A model generated the notes under the pieces. That model saw nothing but the letters and a program-made list of their open reading frames with translations. It had not been told where the DNA came from and searched no databases. Positions 63,612 to 64,000 of a stretch of 64,000 nt of DNA are shown here, piece after piece. The DNA lies in assembly GCA_017642895.1 (NCBI GenBank), contig JAEPON010000003.1:186001-250000 (forward strand), given 5' to 3'. Every line of letters begins with the position of its first letter. Position 1 is the first letter of the stretch. The stretch is from Roseitalea sp. Lineage in GTDB: Bacteria; Pseudomonadota; Alphaproteobacteria; Rhizobiales; Rhizobiaceae. Position numbers and translations under genes: made by a program.

Positions 63612-63762
63612 GAGCCAGCCCATCTCCTACTGCACATGACGGCCATCAGACCGCCGCGCGAACACCCGCCCGTTTACCCGCACGGGACCCTTCCGGCAAC
63701 GCCTGCAAAGAAATTGGCGCTATTTTGTGGCGATCGCCGTCAACGGCACGTCCCGGGGCCGG

Positions 63763-64000
63763 TCAAACCGCCCAAGGCGCATAGACCTGGCCCGTCACCG
63801 CGACCAGGTCCCGGGCATAGACGACCGCATGCGGCACCGGCGTTTCGACGATCTCGTAAGCGGCCGGATCGGCCAGAAGCGCGCGCAGCGCAATCGCATT
63901 CAGCCGGTGGCCACCGCGATAGGACGAAAAACAGCCGATGAAATTGGCACCGGCCAGCGCCAGATCACCCACCGCATCCAGCGTCTTGTGCCGCACGAAC
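63763..64000 (-). CDS. lpxC: UDP-3-O-acyl-N-acetylglucosamine deacetylase, 3' part only
   Basis: The gene enters the window from the right edge; only about the last 79 codons are visible. RHKTLDAVGDLALAGANFIG is the LpxC zinc-site segment (His and Asp) near the C terminus, and the end YEIVETPVPHAVVYARD is typical. LpxC catalyses the committed step of lipid A synthesis. Together with bamD, recN and ligA it marks the lpxC-bamD-recN-ligA cluster. Confidence 0.93.
   Translation of the reverse strand, partial: FVRHKTLDAVGDLALAGANFIGCFSSYRGGHRLNAIALRALLADPAAYEIVETPVPHAVVYARDLVAVTGQVYAPWAV

Overview
The window is about 64 kb of high-GC, densely packed chromosome. It most likely comes from a marine Hyphomicrobiales (Rhizobiales-type) alphaproteobacterium. 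Four things point there: a circularly permuted two-piece tmRNA gene with tag peptide ANDNYAEARLAA; an alphaproteobacterial-type SspB; the gene orders lpxC-bamD-recN-ligA and hflK-hflC-DUF2065-degP-serB-miaA-ilvB-ilvN, which I recognise from this order; and a DddL-like DMSP lyase, which suggests a marine habitat. No rRNA, tRNA, CRISPR array, complete insertion sequence or prophage was seen.

Layout. 1-12 kb: membrane proteins (a KefB-type antiporter and a membrane alpha/beta hydrolase), ilvC behind a self-operated TetR gene, pdxJ, a double STAS/SEC14 protein next to a PP2C phosphatase, and a RecD-like helicase. 12.3-14 kb: an AT-rich two-gene island (DUF262 plus a HEPN protein). 14.1-18.9 kb: a secreted protein, mazEF, and an ilvB-EamA-ilvN operon behind a leader peptide with a transcription attenuator. 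19-27 kb: a HerA-like ATPase, miaA, serB, degP, DUF2065, hflC and hflK. 27.1-31.9 kb: an accessory block with an orphan membrane protein, a TAXI-TRAP transporter, tandem repeats, a gene-tail relic and higBA. 32-36.6 kb: thyA-DUF4424-folA, DUF2853, ssrA, a carboxymuconolactone decarboxylase-like protein, sspB and a ribbon-helix-helix protein. 36.6-47.3 kb: a large AsmA protein, an FAD-linked dehydrogenase, a thioesterase-ClC pair, and an UvrD/PcrA helicase carrying an in-frame palindromic repeat. 47.3-54.5 kb: three toxin-antitoxin modules (vapBC, hepT-mntA, brnTA) among creA, SCO, a CPA1 antiporter and prmA. 54.6-64 kb: an M24B peptidase, azlCD, the DMSP lyase, ligA, recN, bamD and the end of lpxC.

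How the parts connect. Branched-chain amino acid metabolism recurs: ilvC, attenuated ilvB/ilvN, azlCD, and possibly the EamA exporter. tmRNA and the ClpXP adaptor SspB, which act in one ribosome-rescue and proteolysis route, lie within about 1 kb. Five type II toxin-antitoxin modules and one DUF262-HEPN pair are scattered among housekeeping genes.

The most unusual signals are: (i) the DUF262-HEPN pair, a plausible little-characterised defence module; (ii) a roughly 126-bp palindromic element inserted in frame in a UvrD-family helicase, with a second copy between ligA and recN; and (iii) two loci (ilvC and the TRAP permease) where a diverged copy of the gene's own 3' end lies just downstream, which looks like the scar of allelic replacement.
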